A stretch of DNA of 24,032 bases from a virus: positions 1 to 24,032 of the IMG/VR virus record IMGVR_UViG_3300017744_000147. The stretch is one strand, 5' to 3'. The notes under the pieces are model-generated. The model was not told the origin of the DNA, did no database searches, and was given only the letters and a program-made list of their open reading frames with translations. Positions 11,780-20,350 of the stretch are shown here, piece after piece. Within the stretch, counting starts at the first letter, position 1; every line of letters begins with the position of its first letter. A program made the translations under genes and the position numbers.

Positions 11780-12853
11780 ATGGCTATCTCTACCGAAGTC
11801 CTGAACACGACCTTCGCAGACCTGCGTGGTCCCCTCGTCAACTCCTTCGTCCGCTCCAACGAGCTGTTTGAGGCCCTTGACAGCAAGGCCCGCATGCCGA
11901 TGGAGGGCGGCTCCCTGATCGAGCGCTCCTTCACTGGCGGCGCCCCCGCTCGCGGTGTCGGCATCTATGTCGGCGACGAGCTCCTCAACATGACCCGTCG
12001 TCAGCAGATCAAGAAGTTCCAGGTGGAGCCCCACCGGATCGTGGTCGCGGTCAACATCCCGAAGAAGGAGCTCCTGATGAGCAGTGGCAAGCTTGCCATC
12101 ATGCGCCTCATCGAGGAGTACCCGAAGACCGTGATGGACGGTGTCAAGGCCGACATCAACAAGTACTTCCTGATCGGCGTGTCTCGCGGCATCGTCTTCC
12201 AGACTTCTGAGCTTCGTGGCTTCCTGAGCCTCAACGGTCAGGTCTCCACCGGCATCGGTACTGGCGTCACCAACGGTCTTCTTGACTTTGCGACTCCGGC
12301 CAACCAGACGGACACCGTTCAGGGTGTGGCAAAGAGCAACAGCTACTTCCACTTCAACCAGTTCGGTGACATGGCTGGTACCGCCTTCGACATCTCGGTC
12401 CTCCGCAAGTCGTACCGCGAGTGTGCTCACTACGCAGGCGGCATGGGCAAGGGTCCGGACCTGGTCTACATGGACCAGGACACCTACACCCAGTTTGAGG
12501 AGAACCAGGCCAACAACTTCCGGATCAACGTCAACACGGTGCAGGATGGTGTGGACAACAACAGCAACACCATTGAGCTGAGCCTCGGCCTGGCCAAGGT
12601 GTACTCGTCCATCGATCTCGATACGGCCGACTTCACCAACCCCGGCGGCGGCGCTCCACGTCCCGATCAGGGCGTCACCTACATCCTGAACACGGACTAT
12701 CTGGAGATGCCGACGATGGAGGCTCCCACCATGTCTCAGTTCACTGAGCGCGTTGGTGACCAGGATGTCGTGACCGCGATCTTCTCGATGCAGGCCAACC
12801 TCATCTCGACCAAGCTCCCCGCACACGGCTGTGTTGCTGGCGGCAAGGGCTGA
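11780..12853 (+). CDS. Major capsid protein
   Basis: A 357-residue protein expected to form the icosahedral shell with an HK97-type fold. GGAG lies 7 bases before the ATG. Features typical of phage capsid proteins are an N-terminal helix (LNTTFADLRGPLVNSFVRSN), a positively charged loop region (SLIERSFTGGAP), the ordered core with TRRQQIKKFQVEPHRIVVAV, the helix KTVMDGVKADINKYF, and an end rich in beta structure (GVTYILNTDYLEM ... VGDQDVVTAIFSMQANL). The length matches podovirus capsid proteins. It has a dedicated promoter and long leader, and is followed by a strong hairpin and a decoration-like gene, which supports high expression. No delta domain or protease gene was seen. Confidence 0.87.
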   Translation: MAISTEVLNTTFADLRGPLVNSFVRSNELFEALDSKARMPMEGGSLIERSFTGGAPARGVGIYVGDELLNMTRRQQIKKFQVEPHRIVVAVNIPKKELLMSSGKLAIMRLIEEYPKTVMDGVKADINKYFLIGVSRGIVFQTSELRGFLSLNGQVSTGIGTGVTNGLLDFATPANQTDTVQGVAKSNSYFHFNQFGDMAGTAFDISVLRKSYRECAHYAGGMGKGPDLVYMDQDTYTQFEENQANNFRINVNTVQDGVDNNSNTIELSLGLAKVYSSIDLDTADFTNPGGGAPRPDQGVTYILNTDYLEMPTMEAPTMSQFTERVGDQDVVTAIFSMQANLISTKLPAHGCVAGGKG

Positions 12854-12862
12854 ACCTGAATC

Positions 12863-12888
12863 GAGGGGGCCGGATTGCCGGCTCCCTC
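12863..12888 (+). terminator. Strong hairpin after the capsid gene
   Basis: An 11-bp stem (12863-12873 with 12878-12888, one G:T pair), loop ATTG, starting 10 bp after the stop. No T tract follows, so it may be a partial terminator or an mRNA 3'-end protector that raises capsid expression over downstream genes. Confidence 0.6.
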
Positions 12889-12899
12889 ATCCCCTCATC

Positions 12900-12926
12900 T
12901 GCTACTATATTTAGATTCGGAGAATC
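12900..12926 (+). promoter_or_regulatory. Extended -10 promoter plus SD-in-loop hairpin
   Basis: TGC-TACTAT at 12900-12908 is an extended -10 with no -35. At about the predicted +1 a hairpin GATTC-GGA-GAATC (12914-12926) places GGAG of the ribosome site in and beside its loop, 3 bases before the ATG at 12929. This is the clearest late-gene example of the design. Confidence 0.5.
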
Positions 12927-12928
12927 CC

Positions 12929-13429
12929 ATGGCCTATGGCAACCGCGTCAAGACCGATTCCGTAACCACCGTGTACGCCAGCGAAGTCTACCCGGTTGGT
13001 TCTGTGTTTGTGCAGCCAGCCGACGAGCTGGTCGCAGACGAGTCCCTTCAGGGTGACCGCACCTGGCTCTTTGTTGAGTCGGATGGCGGCTGCACCGCCA
13101 ATGCGCTGCTCAAGCGAAGCTCGAGCACTGCCTCTTACAAGGCAACTGATTCGTCTGCGTCCAACATCACCGAGCTGATCAACTTGATCGGCATCGCCAA
13201 CCACGAAATCCCCACCGGCAAGTACGGCTGGATCATCGTGAAGGGTGAGACCCAGGTCCTGGGTGCGGTGGCTGTGACCAACGGCAACAACCTCGTCAGC
13301 ACCAGTGGTGGCGCAGGCAAGTGCAAGCCCGCTGCTGGTGGCAACACGGACTCGTTCGCTGTGTTCGGTCGCGCTATCGAAACCACTGGCGGTGCCGCGA
13401 CCGTCAAGTGCTACGTTGACTTCCGATAG
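12929..13429 (+). CDS. Putative capsid decoration (cement) protein
   Basis: A 166-residue protein beginning MAYGNRVKTDS; start 12929 follows GGAGA. Predicted beta-rich. The second half (YGWIIVKGETQVLGAV, then NGNNLVSTSGGAGK, AVFGRAIETTGGAATVKC) follows the beta-barrel pattern of phage head-decoration and head-fibre proteins ('G-w-v-x-v-x-G-x-a-x-v ... a-G-d-l-l ... G-x-A-l-e'). Such proteins bind the outer capsid surface and are often encoded just after the capsid gene, as here. Two Cys residues lie in the second half. The alternative is a minor capsid protein without decoration function. Confidence 0.65.
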   Translation: MAYGNRVKTDSVTTVYASEVYPVGSVFVQPADELVADESLQGDRTWLFVESDGGCTANALLKRSSSTASYKATDSSASNITELINLIGIANHEIPTGKYGWIIVKGETQVLGAVAVTNGNNLVSTSGGAGKCKPAAGGNTDSFAVFGRAIETTGGAATVKCYVDFR

Positions 13430-13441
13430 TTGAAGCCAGCG

Positions 13442-13479
13442 TGCTACGATGAAGGTCCGGGGGGCAACCCTCGGGCCTT
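13442..13479 (+). promoter_or_regulatory. Extended -10 element with GNRA hairpin
   Basis: TGC-TACGAT (13442-13450) is followed by a 12-bp hairpin (13452-13463 with 13468-13479, two G:T pairs) with a GCAA tetraloop. The hairpin is 22 bp beyond the decoration gene stop. It may act as a terminator or RNA stabiliser for read-through transcripts. New transcripts from the -10 would start inside the stem. Confidence 0.45.
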
Positions 13480-13497
13480 CTTGCGCTTGGAGGTCTT

Positions 13498-14982
13498 GTG
13501 AACGTCAGCCTATCTGAGCTTCGTGCTCGCATCCTGGACTTCCGTGCGACGGACAGTCCTGGAGAATCCTACAATGAGCGCATCCTGAAGGCGATCAATG
13601 TCGCCCTGGACCGCTTGGCGGGGGACGTTCCTGAGGCGCTTGTTCCAGACGATGAGCACGTTGTGCTGCTGGCAGATGTCGTAGGCAGCGATGCTTCCGT
13701 CAACGCCACCATCCGCATCGAGCCCAATGACACCCGCGTCATGGAGTTCGTCAGGTCGGGCGCATGGACGCCGACCACGGACGGTACCTGGGACTCGATC
13801 ATGCACCTCGAGTTCACAGACCCAAAGGGCCAGAAGCATCGACGGCAGGCCCTGGAGTGGTGGGTCGATACCGGGGTCTACTACGTCACCATTGACCGCC
13901 CATGGCCCGCTGCCCTTGTTGTGGGTGACGTCATGGACTTCCGCATCACCATGCAGGAGTTCTTCTTCTCGGACGATGTGATGGAGGTCCTGGAGCCTGC
14001 TCGCATCTTCGACGAGACACGGCAGCAGGTTTGGGCCATCGATACTGGTGGCGCATACCGTCAGGACATGGTGGACTTCAACGGTGAGGTCAAGGGGCGG
14101 CCATTCCGGATGTGGCGCTCCCGCCATGTCCAGATTCCAGCGCCCCGCCGCAAGCCCATCCTGAAAGCATTCTCCGAAGAGAAGTCTACTTCGCCATGGA
14201 CCGGTCCTGAACGACAAGGAAAGTTCCGGGTCTGCTACACCTACGTCAAGGGCCGCAAAGACGAGGAGTGGCAGGACAGCCCGCTGGATGTGCGCGACCC
14301 TCAGTTTGAGTCAGCACCCAGCCCGGTGAGCGACGCGATTGACTATGCCACCCTGGCCCCTGGCTCTGGGGCGCTTCGGATGATCGCAACCAACATCGAC
14401 GCGATGACGGGCTTTGATGTCCCCAGCACCAGGCGTCAAGGTCGCTCCGGATACCGCATTCGCTTCTACATCGCTCGAGACTCTGTCTTCGGTCTTGGTG
14501 ATGCTCAGTTTACAAACGTCGAGACTGCAGGCGTATTCTACTTGCTTGCCGAGGTTGAGCCTTCTTCCCTCAACACGTCTGGTGCAGCCACTTTCATCTG
14601 GGATGGGAGTGTGACCCCAGACTACTTCCGGCCCCTCAAGCACAGCACTGGATACTATGCTCACAAGGTTTATCCTCATCCGGACAATCGATATGAGCTT
14701 GACTTCAGGGTCTTGAGGCTTCCACGGAAGTTCAAGTTCGATACAGATACCGCTCCGATCCAAAGAGATGCTGTTCCGGCTCTGATTGAGCTCTGCCTGT
14801 ACTACGTGTCATTGACTGATGGCGCAGACCAGTCTGGAGCCCAGATTCACCTTGATCGATTCCAAGAGCTCGCTCAGCGCTTCCGGGCTCGGTATGCCAA
14901 CCCTGGAAGGATTGTCGAGCCGGTACCGCTCACAGGCTACGCTTTGCGGCGTCGTTACGGCACCTTCACCTCGACGGGTTGA
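13498..14982 (+). CDS. Putative head-tail adaptor/connector protein
   Basis: A 494-residue protein starting at GTG 13498, with GGAGG 4 bases upstream. The N-terminus (LSELRARILDFRATD ... YNERILKAINVALDRLAG) is the helical pattern common to podovirus adaptor and tail-tubular-A-type proteins. Residues about 60-200 are beta-rich. The middle (FRVCYTYVKGRKDEEWQDSP ... GYRIRFYIARD) resembles a fibronectin-like beta domain. The C-terminal helices (ALIELCLYYVSLTDGA ... IHLDRFQELAQRFRARY) also fit adaptors. It is longer than typical adaptors (about 160-200), so it may be a fused adaptor plus a beta domain. It lies upstream of the nozzle-like gene, as expected. Confidence 0.6.
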   Translation: MNVSLSELRARILDFRATDSPGESYNERILKAINVALDRLAGDVPEALVPDDEHVVLLADVVGSDASVNATIRIEPNDTRVMEFVRSGAWTPTTDGTWDSIMHLEFTDPKGQKHRRQALEWWVDTGVYYVTIDRPWPAALVVGDVMDFRITMQEFFFSDDVMEVLEPARIFDETRQQVWAIDTGGAYRQDMVDFNGEVKGRPFRMWRSRHVQIPAPRRKPILKAFSEEKSTSPWTGPERQGKFRVCYTYVKGRKDEEWQDSPLDVRDPQFESAPSPVSDAIDYATLAPGSGALRMIATNIDAMTGFDVPSTRRQGRSGYRIRFYIARDSVFGLGDAQFTNVETAGVFYLLAEVEPSSLNTSGAATFIWDGSVTPDYFRPLKHSTGYYAHKVYPHPDNRYELDFRVLRLPRKFKFDTDTAPIQRDAVPALIELCLYYVSLTDGADQSGAQIHLDRFQELAQRFRARYANPGRIVEPVPLTGYALRRRYGTFTSTG

Positions 14983-14990
14983 CACGCTGG

Positions 14991-15020
14991 TGGTATGATG
15001 TAGCCGAAACCTCGGAGGTT
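14991..15020 (+). promoter_or_regulatory. Extended -10 element with SD-bearing hairpin
   Basis: TGG-TATGAT (14991-14999), then the hairpin AACCT-CGG-AGGTT (15008-15020) starting near the predicted +1. GGAGG (15014-15018) of the ribosome site spans loop and stem, so ribosome access could depend on opening of the stem. It precedes the TTG start at 15024. Confidence 0.45.
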
Positions 15021-15023
15021 CCT

Positions 15024-15464
15024 TTGTCTGGAAACCAGTATTTCTCCTTTGCTCGCCCTGAGCTCGGAGACAAGATGCACCGCTTCAACCTCAACGGTCA
15101 GTATGAGGAGGCGATGATTACCGCCATCATCGGGCCAGAGGATGAGCCGGACATCTGGAAGGCGACCATTACGACGGCCAACGGCTTTGAGTTCGTGGGC
15201 TCCGACAAGGAGTACCGTGGTCGTTTCGATTGGGTTCCTCACGATTGGAACTTCGACGAGCTGGCCAAGACCTGGAAGCCCCCTGGTGTGGCCCGCGAGC
15301 GGCTGAACATCCCCACGCCCGACGTCGGAGAGCACTACATGAAGTGGCGCAAGCGGGTGTACGTGGCATGCCCTCAGCTGAAGAGCATGCCGGGCGGCGC
15401 GCAGATCATCGCCCAGAAGTGGGCTGAGCGAGAGCTCGTTCAGACGGACAAAGCGACGGCGTGA
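15024..15464 (+). CDS. Virion-region protein of unknown function
   Basis: A 146-residue protein. TTG 15024 is inferred as start because GGAGG lies 5 bases upstream; the frame is open left to 14979 but has no ATG or ribosome site there. Residues 1-75 look beta-rich (YEEAMITAII, IWKATITTANGFEFVGSD) and the rest is helical and basic (GEHYMKWRKRVYVACPQLKS ... AQIIAQKWAERELVQ). It sits between the adaptor-like and nozzle-like genes, so a tail-assembly role is probable. No family is recognised. Confidence 0.65.
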   Translation: MSGNQYFSFARPELGDKMHRFNLNGQYEEAMITAIIGPEDEPDIWKATITTANGFEFVGSDKEYRGRFDWVPHDWNFDELAKTWKPPGVARERLNIPTPDVGEHYMKWRKRVYVACPQLKSMPGGAQIIAQKWAERELVQTDKATA

Positions 15465-15487
15465 TACTGTGCGTGGGAGGTAGCCCA
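15462..15487 (+). promoter_or_regulatory. Extended -10 element before the nozzle-like gene
   Basis: TGA-TACTGT (15462-15470) overlaps the stop codon of the previous gene. A short stem TGGG/CCCA (15474-15477 with 15484-15487) encloses the AGG of the GGGAGG ribosome site. The stem is weak (4 bp); the promoter call rests on similarity to the other late extended -10 elements. Confidence 0.35.
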
Positions 15488-17754
15488 TGGCAGGTCCAGA
15501 TCGTCAGCGACTGATCTCTCTGTACATTCCCTTCGGGGAGTCGGAGGTTCAGTACGGCATGAGTGAGCTTGGGCGGGAGATTCTGAACTTCGACGCGACG
15601 TCAGATCAAACGCTCAAGTCCTCATCGGGAATCACGATCTACGAGCCTCCTCCCGCAGAGCTCCCGTCGTACCGCAGCGAGAACATCCATTCGGTCTTCC
15701 ACACGCGCCTCTTTGGCGGCCTGACCGACATGTTGCTGGTCCGCTGGGGGGATGCCCTGTACTGGCACAATGGGTGGAGCCGGACGTATGCAAAGCTCGT
15801 AGTCTCAGAGTCTACTGCTGTTCCGCTTTCCGATGAGCTTCGGACGACGTACCCAGATCAGTACGTGGTCTTGAACGACCGCATCATCTTCACGAACGGT
15901 GTGGACCGGCCGAGGCTGATTACCTACGAGGGGATGTCTTTTCCTTTGGGCTTCGGCTCCCCGCCGCCCAGCCCTCAGGCTTTGAGCCCGACGCCAATCC
16001 CGACGATCGATCAGAGTCAACAGCTTGTTCCTTCACTTTCAAGCTCTCCGCTGGATCGAACCAACAACGGGAAGAGGGCGCTGGCCCGGTATCAGCAGGA
16101 GACGAACTACCGAGGCTATTCGTGGCCTGGCCGCATCGGAACGATCGGAGATGTTCTGGATGGCGTGACCGGCTCGGTGCTCGCGGGATCCTGGTTCTAC
16201 TACATTCAGCTTGAGGACTTCTTCGGGAACCTGAGCGCCTTGTCTGGTGCCAGCAACCCGGCACGCCTGGGAACCGCAAATGCTGGCCCCCCTGCAATCA
16301 AGGGTCAGGTCAAAATCGGCTGGTTCGCTCGCATTGCCAGAAACTCTGCCGGAGGTGGGACCACTGAGTTCATCAACGGCCCGGACTCTGACAACACTGA
16401 AATCGATGACTTGCTCAAGCAGTTTGTGGTTTCAATCAGCAACCGCCTGCCTCACAACACGGCAGCGATTCGCATCTACCGCACCCCTGACACAAAGCGT
16501 GAGGGGGTCGAGCCCAGGCTCCTGGCGCGCGTTGCGGGTGCTGGAGTTCGACACTACCCCGACAACCTCCCCGACCAGTACCTGGGCGACGAAGCTCTTC
16601 AGACGATCAAGGTGCCGATCTTCCGCACGATGTGTACCCATCAGGGTCGCCTCATCATCGCGAACACCCAGGGAGATCCAGGTATCGTGCGTCGTTCTGA
16701 GCCTGGGGCGCCCGGCACCTTCGTCAGGAACGAGTTTGTGGTCCCGGATGCAGGGGGCGCGGAGATCACTGCAGTCGCGAGCCATGCGGGACGCTTGCTC
16801 GCCTTCACGGAGGATACCGTCTACTCCCTCCAGCAGTTCTCGGCGCCCATCCCCCTGTCGCAGGGCATCGGCTGCGTCGCTCCGCGAAGCATTGTCGCCA
16901 TGCCTGATGGGCAGCTGATCTGGATGGGGAGGGACGGTTTCTATGGCCTGAGGCCCGAGGGCGGCATTCAGAGGCTGAGTGGAGTGATTGACCGAACGGT
17001 CCACCAGTTCTTGAATCAGAGCCGCAAGCGCATGTCTGTGGCGTCGTACAGCTACGAAGCCATGGAGTATCAGTGCGCGGTGGCGGAGGCTGGGTCCAGC
17101 GAGAACAACCTGGTTTTGTGCTTTGGTCAGGGCGGATGGCGCAGAAAAAGGTATGGCATGGCCATTCGCGACATCTGCACCACCAAGGATTGGAGAAAGT
17201 ACACTCTAATCGCCGCAAATGAGCTGAAGACCGCTACTCGCGGTGGGGTTCCAGTATCGTCTCCATCCACGACCAACGACGTGTATGTCCTGGATCGCGA
17301 GACAGTGGCCTACACGCCCCCTGATCGAACCATTCGCTACCGTAGCAACTGGTTGAGGCCTGAGCAGAACGGGCTCACCCCAGCAGCCATCCGGACGATG
17401 TATGTCGGCATGCTGGACTCTTTCGATGGGGACATCACGGTCCGCTTCTACGAGAATGGTTCCTGGGCAGAGGCTGTCTCAATGTCAGACCTCAAGACTG
17501 TGGGGACAGATTCTGGTCAGGGGATTGTCTCAGATGTGGCCGGCAAGGCCGTTATCGGCACAGCCCGAACCAGGGACCCTCGGCTGTTTTGGCGCCAGGT
17601 TCCCGTCAAGCTGAACGATTCCCGCCTGTGGGCGTTTGAGGTAGAGGTCTCTGCTGCTGATGGTGTGATTCACCTGGCTGCGGTTGGCTTTGATGTCAGC
17701 ATCGCAACAATGGGCAACCCCAACAGCCGCGTTCCTCGCAGGTCGGACGTCTGA
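15487..17754 (+). CDS. Putative podovirus tail nozzle / tail-tubular-B-like protein
   Basis: A 755-residue beta-rich protein, GGGAGG 6 bases before the ATG. Residues about 115-160 (DQYVVLNDRIIFTNGVDRPR, LITYEGMSF) are typical of large podovirus tail hub and nozzle proteins, which contain a beta-propeller-like platform. The region about 440-560 (AVASHAGRLLAFTEDTVYSL ... IVAMPDGQLIWMGRDGFYGL ... VASYSYEAMEYQCAVAEAGS) repeats propeller-type strands. Such proteins form the distal tail below the portal and adaptor and carry the surface proteins. Length and position (after the adaptor-like gene) fit. Its stop overlaps the next start (TGATG). Confidence 0.7.
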   Translation: MAGPDRQRLISLYIPFGESEVQYGMSELGREILNFDATSDQTLKSSSGITIYEPPPAELPSYRSENIHSVFHTRLFGGLTDMLLVRWGDALYWHNGWSRTYAKLVVSESTAVPLSDELRTTYPDQYVVLNDRIIFTNGVDRPRLITYEGMSFPLGFGSPPPSPQALSPTPIPTIDQSQQLVPSLSSSPLDRTNNGKRALARYQQETNYRGYSWPGRIGTIGDVLDGVTGSVLAGSWFYYIQLEDFFGNLSALSGASNPARLGTANAGPPAIKGQVKIGWFARIARNSAGGGTTEFINGPDSDNTEIDDLLKQFVVSISNRLPHNTAAIRIYRTPDTKREGVEPRLLARVAGAGVRHYPDNLPDQYLGDEALQTIKVPIFRTMCTHQGRLIIANTQGDPGIVRRSEPGAPGTFVRNEFVVPDAGGAEITAVASHAGRLLAFTEDTVYSLQQFSAPIPLSQGIGCVAPRSIVAMPDGQLIWMGRDGFYGLRPEGGIQRLSGVIDRTVHQFLNQSRKRMSVASYSYEAMEYQCAVAEAGSSENNLVLCFGQGGWRRKRYGMAIRDICTTKDWRKYTLIAANELKTATRGGVPVSSPSTTNDVYVLDRETVAYTPPDRTIRYRSNWLRPEQNGLTPAAIRTMYVGMLDSFDGDITVRFYENGSWAEAVSMSDLKTVGTDSGQGIVSDVAGKAVIGTARTRDPRLFWRQVPVKLNDSRLWAFEVEVSAADGVIHLAAVGFDVSIATMGNPNSRVPRRSDV

Positions 17755-19400
17755 TGCCGTACATCTTCCCAAAGCGAGTCCTGACAGACGGCGATGTCCT
17801 CGACCCTCTGGACTTCAACTACGACATCATTCCTGTGACAGAGGTCTACAGCGGGGGCCTCAACGAACACAATCTCAAGGGCGGAGTCGCCCCAGGCCTC
17901 AGGGGACTTCCTGAGGATAGCGTTGCTCGCGGCGCCTTCTATACCGTGCAGAGCCAGTTCAAGATCGTTGATCCTGACATCGGCACTGGAGCACTCCCTC
18001 AGCTCACCAACATCACGACAGCCGACCGCATCCCGAACGACGCCGGCTGGCACGCTCTGGAGCTCAACAGTCTGGGCAAAACGACCGCAACGACGACAGA
18101 TCAGAACGCAGTGATTTGGATTGAGGCGCAGCTGCAGTACTCCATCAGCCCAAAGACGATGGATGTGTCCTCTTACAGCAACTCGCCCCCAGCAGCCCCT
18201 AACAATGGTTCTTTCTCTGGCCGTTATCTGGCGGGAAACATCGCTGATCGCCTGCTGGGAACCGTGTTTGGCGCGCGGGTACAGTTCGCCATCCGTCTTG
18301 ATGGAGCCATCCTCCCTTGGACGATCACGGGACATGAGGATCCGTATGACGGTGCTCCACGTGGAGAGAAGCCGTCAGTCGCCTACCCAATCTCAAGCAT
18401 CGGTGAGCTTCTCGCAAACGCTCCCGGGCCTCGAGTTGAGCAAGACAGCGACCTTGGCCAGATCGGGAACTACATCTACCCGGTCCGTTTTGGCGTGGTT
18501 GTTCCTGTTAGCGCGGGCGCTCATACGATTGAGCTCGTGGCGAGGCGCTGTCAGTTTGCTGATCAGACCATCCCAGCAGAGTACACCGACATCATCTCGG
18601 TCTACACGCGCAAGCTGGTGATGATTGAGATCCCACAGATTCCACGGGCATCATCAACTTTTGATTCGATTGAGGTCACGCCGTTCGATTCAGAGTCACC
18701 TGTGACGGAGGCTGCCTTCGACAGCTCGGTTGTTGCGTCCAGGACGAAGCTCAATGCTGTTGCAGACGGAGCCTTGTCCAGGGGAGCTCTTCGCGACGTT
18801 CACCTGCCTCAGCCATACCTCAACTCAAATACTGCATCTTCAACGACAAGAGTTTCAACAGTCAACACCTTCCCTGGTTGGCCGGCTTCGTCGAGCCCTG
18901 CCTCTTCTGCGGTGGACGGCACCTCGGGATCCGCAACATGGCAGATCTTCTCTCAGTGCGACGTCACATACACCTCGTCGCGAGCAGGCAACAAGCTCTT
19001 TGTTCTCACCGACGTGCATGTTGAGCGGCTGGAGAGGATTCCCTGTGATGGCCGCGAGAACGATGTCATTGGCTCGATCGCTCTGGCGTACAGCACCAAC
19101 GGGGGGACCGACTGGGTTGTCATGGAGGACTCTGTAGTTCTGTTCAACAACACCCAGAACAGCTTTGTCTACAACCCCTCGACTGTTGCCTCAAACTCGT
19201 CCTCAATCTCCAGGGTGCATCTCAATATTCCGACAATGTCGGTCCTCACGCTCCCTGCGGCAGCTTCTGGGGCGACATACACCGTGGCCGTCGTTGGCTG
19301 CCTGGCGCCAACGGTTCTTACAAGTGGCTCATACACATTCACCCACTCGATGACTGTTGTCCGCCGACAGCTCTCCGCCATCATCCTCCGAGCAGACTGA
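17754..19400 (+). CDS. Virion surface/tail protein, paralogue 1
   Basis: A 548-residue protein coupled to the nozzle-like gene by TGATG. The N-terminal 45 residues (MPYIFPKRVLTDGDVLDPLD ... YSGGLNEHNL) match the start of the next gene (MP-x-I-x-P-x-x-V-x-x-D-G-x-V-L-D, then G-G-L-x-x-x-N-L), so the two are paralogues sharing an attachment-like N-terminus. The rest is Ser/Thr-rich and beta-predicted, with two ordered blocks (about 160-285 and about 395-545). No catalytic motif, trimerisation motif or collagen repeat is seen. The place after the tail nozzle suggests a fibre, spike or head/tail surface protein. Function not established. Confidence 0.65.
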   Translation: MPYIFPKRVLTDGDVLDPLDFNYDIIPVTEVYSGGLNEHNLKGGVAPGLRGLPEDSVARGAFYTVQSQFKIVDPDIGTGALPQLTNITTADRIPNDAGWHALELNSLGKTTATTTDQNAVIWIEAQLQYSISPKTMDVSSYSNSPPAAPNNGSFSGRYLAGNIADRLLGTVFGARVQFAIRLDGAILPWTITGHEDPYDGAPRGEKPSVAYPISSIGELLANAPGPRVEQDSDLGQIGNYIYPVRFGVVVPVSAGAHTIELVARRCQFADQTIPAEYTDIISVYTRKLVMIEIPQIPRASSTFDSIEVTPFDSESPVTEAAFDSSVVASRTKLNAVADGALSRGALRDVHLPQPYLNSNTASSTTRVSTVNTFPGWPASSSPASSAVDGTSGSATWQIFSQCDVTYTSSRAGNKLFVLTDVHVERLERIPCDGRENDVIGSIALAYSTNGGTDWVVMEDSVVLFNNTQNSFVYNPSTVASNSSSISRVHLNIPTMSVLTLPAAASGATYTVAVVGCLAPTVLTSGSYTFTHSMTVVRRQLSAIILRAD

Positions 19401-20341
19401 TGCCAACCATCATCCCTTCGTATGTCTATAACGATGGAGCGGTGCTTGATTCAGACGGGCACTCGCGAAACATCTACGACACGGGCAGTGGCCGTGGCCT
19501 GATGTCCACCGCGAATGGAGGCCTGGACCAGGGGAATCTTGGTACCGGATTTCAGGTCCAATCAGAGCACATCCTCCCTCAGCTGAAGATCCGAACCAGC
19601 GATGCGTTCGCCCTGGAGGGCATTGATTGCTTTCAGGGTGCCTTTGCGACGGATGTCGCAGGCTCTCCATCGCGCTTCAGCTTTTCCGACGCTCCCGCAG
19701 AGCTGTGGAATCCTGTTCCTGGATGCGGGCTTCGCTTCTATCTTCCTCACCGATCGCAGTGCCTGCTGCGGCTCGGCTTCTTCTGCCATCCGTTTCGTGT
19801 TTGCTACTTGCCGATAACTACTGAGACCTACGACACTTCGACGGTTCCGACCAGCACTATCGATGGTAGAGAGTCGGTTTTTGGTCTTGCAGTTGGGTGG
19901 AAGATTGACGGTGTGATCAAGGATCAGACCAGACGACCTCTTCCGAACACCGCCCGCTACAGGGTCAACAGCGTCAATACTGGAGAAGGTCATACGGCAA
20001 GTGTGCCAAGCGACACGGACTACTCCGAGCGGCGCACCGCGACTTGGTACGACATGCACTTGCTTGAGACGTTGGACGCAGGTGTTCATGACGTTCAGCT
20101 TTGTCTGTACATGGAGTCGGTCAGCCTGAAGCGCGTCCAGTCCTCTACGTCAGAAGGATCTTCAGGGACTACGGGTCACGTCAAGCTGCCTCGCCAGCGC
20201 TACTCGTTCTCCGACAAGCAGTCAGACGGAAGCACGGACTCCTCGCAGTACGGCTTGATTGAAAAGCGGAATGCCCATCTTTTGTTTCAGCGTGCTACTT
20301 TCGGCGTGCGGAGCGCCCGCGTGCTTGCCTTCGGCGTGTAG
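19400..20341 (+). CDS. Virion surface/tail protein, paralogue 2 (Cys-rich)
   Basis: A 313-residue protein coupled to paralogue 1 by TGATG. The N-terminus (MPTIIPSYVYNDGAVLDSDG ... NGGLDQGNL) matches that of paralogue 1. Residues about 70-140 contain five cysteines (IDCF, PGCGLRF, RSQCLLRLGFFCHPFRVC), unusual for an intracellular phage protein, so metal binding or disulfides after release are possible. The C-terminal half (TRRPLPNTARYRVNS, RRTATWYDMHLLETLDAGVH) resembles the corresponding beta region of its neighbour. Probably a second surface protein using the same docking site. The exact role is unknown. Confidence 0.65.
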   Translation: MPTIIPSYVYNDGAVLDSDGHSRNIYDTGSGRGLMSTANGGLDQGNLGTGFQVQSEHILPQLKIRTSDAFALEGIDCFQGAFATDVAGSPSRFSFSDAPAELWNPVPGCGLRFYLPHRSQCLLRLGFFCHPFRVCYLPITTETYDTSTVPTSTIDGRESVFGLAVGWKIDGVIKDQTRRPLPNTARYRVNSVNTGEGHTASVPSDTDYSERRTATWYDMHLLETLDAGVHDVQLCLYMESVSLKRVQSSTSEGSSGTTGHVKLPRQRYSFSDKQSDGSTDSSQYGLIEKRNAHLLFQRATFGVRSARVLAFGV

Positions 20342-20350
20342 GAGAAGCGA

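Noticed and set aside
11732-12826. 364-codon open frame antisense to the major capsid gene
   Set aside because: It is a shadow of a well-supported gene in GC-rich DNA; it has no ribosome site of its own and no family pattern.
13416-13450. TTGACT at 13416 as a -35 for TACGAT at 13445
   Set aside because: A 23-bp spacer is too long for a sigma70-type promoter; it also lies within coding sequence.
14979-14999. TTGACA at 14979 as a -35 for TATGAT at 14994
   Set aside because: The spacer is only 9 bp; TTGACA here overlaps the stop codon of the previous gene and is probably coincidental.
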